Below, in pieces: positions 5,857-8,134 of a stretch of DNA of 8,134 nucleotides (position 1 is its first letter; each line of letters starts with the position of its first letter). The notes under the pieces were generated by a model. That model saw nothing but the letters and a program-made list of their open reading frames with translations, did no database searches and was not told the origin of the DNA. The translations under genes were made by a program, and so were the position numbers. Source of the DNA: Candidatus Omnitrophota bacterium. Lineage in GTDB: Bacteria; Omnitrophota; Gorgyraeia; Gygaellales; Profunditerraquicolaceae. The DNA is taken from NCBI GenBank assembly GCA_028715095.1, contig JAQUSM010000040.1, forward strand, positions 1 through 8,134, given 5' to 3'.

Positions 5857-6887
5857 TACCCGGTGACGGAACCGGCCCCGAGGTAATTAATGAGGGGTTA
5901 AAGGTTTTAGAAAAAGCCGGCAAAAAATTCGGCTTCAAATATGAAACAAAATTATTTGATTTTAGCGGACAAAGATATCTAAAAACCGGCAAACTTGTCG
6001 ATGACAGCGATATAGCGGAATTAAAAAAATACAACGCGATTTATCTTGGCGCGGTGGGCGACCCTGAAGTAAAGCCCGGGATTATTGAGACGGGCGTGTT
6101 GCTTAAATTAAGGTTTGCTCTTGACCAGTATATCAACCTGCGCCCGGTTAAGCTTTATAACTCCGCTTATTGCCCTTTGAAAGATAAAAGGCCGGAGGAT
6201 ATTGATTTCGTGGTAGTGCGCGAAAACTCTGAAGGCCTGTATAAAGGTATGGGTGAGTTTAAAGACAAGGGCTCTAAGGACGAAGTAGCGATTCAAATTT
6301 CTTATAATACACGAAAAGGAGTAGAGCGTTGTATTCGTTATGCCTTTGAATGTGCCCGTAAGCGTAATAAAAAGAAGAAGTTGACCCTTTGCGGCAAGAC
6401 TAATGTTTTGACTTATGCCTGGGACCTTTGGCAGCGCACATTTAATGAGGTGGCAAAAGAATATCCGGATGTAACTACCGATTACGCCCATGTGGATGCG
6501 ACGACCATGTGGTTTGTGAAGAACCCCGAATGGTTTGATGTGATTGTTACCGACAACTTGTTTGGGGATATTATTACGGATTTAGGGGCAATGATCCAGG
6601 GCGGTATGGGCATCGCTGCGGGAGGCAACATCAATCCGCAGGGCGTATCCATGTTTGAGCCTATTGGCGGAAGCGCTCCGAAATATACCGGCAAGAATGT
6701 GATTAACCCCCTGGCTGCGATTTGCGCTCTCGGCATGATGCTTGATAATCTTGGGGAAGCTGAAGCTGCCAAAGCTATTGAACAGACGGTAATCGGTATC
6801 GTGAATAAGGATTTAAAATCTCTGGCTGCCGGTAAAATGGGGTATTCTACCAGCCAGGTTGGTGATTTGGTAGTAAAGAATCTGTAA
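5838..6887 (+). CDS. leuB: 3-isopropylmalate dehydrogenase (isocitrate/isopropylmalate dehydrogenase family)
   Basis: 349 residues from the ATG at 5838. It oxidises and decarboxylates 3-isopropylmalate to 2-ketoisocaproate using NAD(P)+. Family features are IPGDGTGPEV (residues 7-16), a substrate helix VLLKLRF followed by NLRPVKLY, and VRENSEGLY with catalytic Tyr135. Lys187 lies in GKTNVLTYA, and metal-binding Asp220, Asp244 and Asp248 lie in HVDATT and TDNLFGDIITD. The Leu-rich VLLKLR segment fits isopropylmalate rather than isocitrate, which uses Ser/Asn there. The cofactor loop reads EPIGGSAPKYTGK: Gly277 replaces the usual adenine-contacting His, and Lys282-Tyr283 sit where NAD-type enzymes have Asp-Ile and where NADP-type isocitrate dehydrogenase has Lys344-Tyr345. 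Tartrate or homoisocitrate dehydrogenase are the alternatives, but adjacent leuC and leuD argue for LeuB. It overlaps leuD by 19 bases. Its stop abuts the inverted-repeat element. Confidence 0.9.
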   Translation: MYKIAVIPGDGTGPEVINEGLKVLEKAGKKFGFKYETKLFDFSGQRYLKTGKLVDDSDIAELKKYNAIYLGAVGDPEVKPGIIETGVLLKLRFALDQYINLRPVKLYNSAYCPLKDKRPEDIDFVVVRENSEGLYKGMGEFKDKGSKDEVAIQISYNTRKGVERCIRYAFECARKRNKKKKLTLCGKTNVLTYAWDLWQRTFNEVAKEYPDVTTDYAHVDATTMWFVKNPEWFDVIVTDNLFGDIITDLGAMIQGGMGIAAGGNINPQGVSMFEPIGGSAPKYTGKNVINPLAAICALGMMLDNLGEAEAAKAIEQTVIGIVNKDLKSLAAGKMGYSTSQVGDLVVKNL

Positions 6888-7096
6888 TTAGCGGGTCCTG
6901 CCGAGACTTGTTCTCGCAGCACCGCTTGCTCGCCCCAGCGTGGCTCGCTGCGGTAAGAAGATACCCCGCGCTAATGGGATTTGCGCGGGTGTTCGCCACG
7001 TGGCGAAAATTTCGCTCTACTATGCATTTATTACGGGTAACCGTGCCCGCTCAAATTTTTGAGATGCTGCTTGAATCAAGTCTCGGCACCCGCTAA
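6888..7096. repeat. Non-coding element with 20-bp terminal inverted repeats and internal hairpins (MITE-like or structured RNA)
   Basis: The left end, TTAGCGGGT (6888-6896) plus GCCGAGACTTG (6900-6910), is the exact reverse complement of 7077-7096, apart from a 3-base CCT bulge on the left. Inside, further helices fit the same fold: 6916-6920/7066-7070; 6921-6925/6950-6954; 6965-6971/6983-6989; a perfect 16-base palindrome TTCGCCACGTGGCGAA (6992-7007); a 4-bp hairpin with a GTAA loop (7033-7044); and CTCAAATTTTTGAG (7050-7063). The element starts one base after the leuB stop and ends 26 bases before asd. Its core shares sequence with the fabG-acpP spacer. I find no convincing gene in it. A non-autonomous mobile repeat is the leading idea; a structured RNA or terminator for leuB is the alternative. 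Confidence 0.7.
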
Positions 7097-7112
7097 AATA
7101 AATATTTTTAAC

Positions 7113-7118
7113 AGAGGG
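7113..7118 (+). promoter_or_regulatory. Shine-Dalgarno of asd
   Basis: AGAGGG precedes two adjacent in-frame ATG codons, 7123 (gap 4) and 7126 (gap 7). Both spacings are workable, so the start is uncertain by one codon. The bases before it (7097-7112) are almost pure A/T; no promoter boxes can be called with confidence. Confidence 0.65.
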
Positions 7119-7122
7119 CAAT

Positions 7123-8134
7123 ATGATGAAGAAATATAATGTGGCTGTAGTAGGGGTTGGCGTGGTGGGAATTGAGATGCTGCGGGTTTTAAAGCAGCGC
7201 AACTTTCCCGTTAACCAATTAAAGGTTTTCGCGCGTTCAGCAAGGGACATAGATGTTGACGGGCAGAAATACAGCGTTGAACCGATTACGGCGGATGGCT
7301 TTAACGGTATTGACATCGCTTTATTCGCCGGAACCGAAGGCGAAAAAGGGGCCGCGGTAACTTATGCCGTTGAAGCGGTTAAAAGAGGGGCTGTGGTTAT
7401 TGATAACGGGGCGGATTTCCGCATGGACCCTAAAGTTCCGCTGGTAGTTCCGGAAGTAAATGCCGCTGATGTCAAGAAACACAAGGGGATTATCGCCAAT
7501 CCTAATTGCTCTACAATCCAGATGGTTGTGGCGCTCAATCCTTTACATAAGAAATTCCATATTAAGAAAATTATCGTTACTACTTTGCAGGCATCCAGCG
7601 GAGCAGGTAAAGCCGCCGTGGAACAGTTGAATAATGAAACTGCCAGAATTGTCCAGGGTGGATTTAACAGCGTGCAGGCTGAAGGCGTGAATAAATCCAT
7701 GCCGCAGCAGCTGGCTTATAACTGTTTTCCCCATATCGGCAGTTTTGTTGAGGGCGGCTACACCAATGAAGAGTGGAAGCTGGTTAATGAAACCCACAAG
7801 ATTATGCATGCTCCGAAGATCAAGATTTCGGCTACTACGGTGCGGGTCCCGGTAAGGACAGGGCATTCGGAGTCAATCTATATAGAGACTGAAAAAGCGA
7901 TTGATCCTGATGAGGCAAGGAAAATTATCGCTAAATCCTCCGGCATAGTTGTTATTGATGATTTAAAGAACAACCTTTATCCCATGCCCAAAGATGCGGA
8001 AGGCAGAGATGAGACTTTTGTCGGCAGGATACGCCAGGATGCCTTTAACAAAAAAGGTTTATGGTTATGGGTAGTAGCGGATAACCTGCGCAAAGGCGCT
8101 GCTACCAATGCCGTCCAGATTGCTGAATGTTTAA
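7123..8134 (+). CDS. asd: Aspartate-semialdehyde dehydrogenase, 3' end missing
   Basis: The reading frame is open from 7123 to the window edge: 337 codons plus one base, no stop. The last residues (GAATNAVQIAECL) match the family's C-terminus, so only a few codons are likely missing. The enzyme reduces aspartyl-4-phosphate to aspartate semialdehyde with NADPH, feeding lysine/diaminopimelate, threonine and methionine synthesis. Visible are the catalytic Cys129 in ANPNCST, Gln156 in LQASSGAG, EEWKLVNETHKI around 216-227, Arg241 in TTVRVPV and the catalytic His248 in RTGHSES. SMPQQLAYNCFPHIG is typical of bacterial Asd. The nucleotide loop is VVGVGVVG, one residue shorter than the usual GATGAVG type. 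The start could equally be the ATG at 7126. The inverted-repeat element separates it from leuB, so it may be a separate transcription unit. Confidence 0.93.
   Translation, partial: MMKKYNVAVVGVGVVGIEMLRVLKQRNFPVNQLKVFARSARDIDVDGQKYSVEPITADGFNGIDIALFAGTEGEKGAAVTYAVEAVKRGAVVIDNGADFRMDPKVPLVVPEVNAADVKKHKGIIANPNCSTIQMVVALNPLHKKFHIKKIIVTTLQASSGAGKAAVEQLNNETARIVQGGFNSVQAEGVNKSMPQQLAYNCFPHIGSFVEGGYTNEEWKLVNETHKIMHAPKIKISATTVRVPVRTGHSESIYIETEKAIDPDEARKIIAKSSGIVVIDDLKNNLYPMPKDAEGRDETFVGRIRQDAFNKKGLWLWVVADNLRKGAATNAVQIAECL

Noticed and set aside
6108..6491. 127-codon open frame on the - strand within leuB
   Set aside because: Wholly antisense to leuB, no supporting start signal or motif.
4056..6887. 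Homoaconitase/homoisocitrate dehydrogenase (alpha-aminoadipate lysine route) as an alternative to leuCDB
   Set aside because: The small subunit loop YLVS lacks the Arg reported for homoaconitases, the dehydrogenase has the Leu-rich isopropylmalate segment, and adjacent asd suggests the diaminopimelate lysine route instead. Not fully excluded.
6482..6922. 146-codon open frame on the - strand over the 3' end of leuB
   Set aside because: Antisense to the metal-binding and cofactor region of leuB; no motif of its own.
6908..7096. 62-codon open frame on the + strand inside the leuB-asd spacer
   Set aside because: It lies entirely in the inverted-repeat element, has no ribosome binding site and no recognisable motif, and is explained by the GC-rich hairpins.

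Overview
The window holds nine protein-coding genes, all on the + strand, with no RNA gene, transposase or CRISPR array. It reads as chromosomal housekeeping DNA from a bacterium of moderate GC content with strong AGGAGG-type ribosome binding sites. Protein flavour (a GLSLGE-type FabD, and a LeuB with an EPIGGSAPKYTG motif that I recall from planctomycete-like sequences) and GC-rich hairpin repeats between genes suggest an uncultured lineage of the PVC/Omnitrophota kind. That placement is a low-confidence inference.

Bases 1-4033 form a type II fatty acid synthesis cluster: fabH (5' end cut off), fabD, fabG, acpP, fabF. FabD loads malonate onto the acyl carrier protein AcpP. FabH primes the chain, FabF elongates it and FabG carries out the first reduction. 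fabH/fabD overlap, and the fabG ribosome binding site overlaps the fabD stop. acpP is set apart by a 119-base structured spacer before it and a 12-bp hairpin terminator after it.

Bases 4056-6887 hold the three genes that take 2-isopropylmalate to the leucine precursor 2-ketoisocaproate: leuC and leuD (isopropylmalate isomerase large and small subunits) and leuB (isopropylmalate dehydrogenase). leuC starts only 22 bases after fabF. leuA is not in the window. A REP-like hairpin lies between leuC and leuD, and leuD overlaps leuB.

Bases 6888-7122 carry a non-coding element bounded by 20-bp inverted repeats with several internal hairpins. Its core shares three ordered sequence blocks with the fabG-acpP spacer, so the two look like members of one interspersed repeat family. 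asd (aspartate-semialdehyde dehydrogenase; lysine, threonine and methionine supply) follows and runs off the window end, probably missing only a few residues.

The genes are conventional. The parts most worth a second look are the structured intergenic elements and some local active-site or cofactor-site changes in FabH, FabD, LeuB and Asd. I saw no sign of a new multi-gene system.
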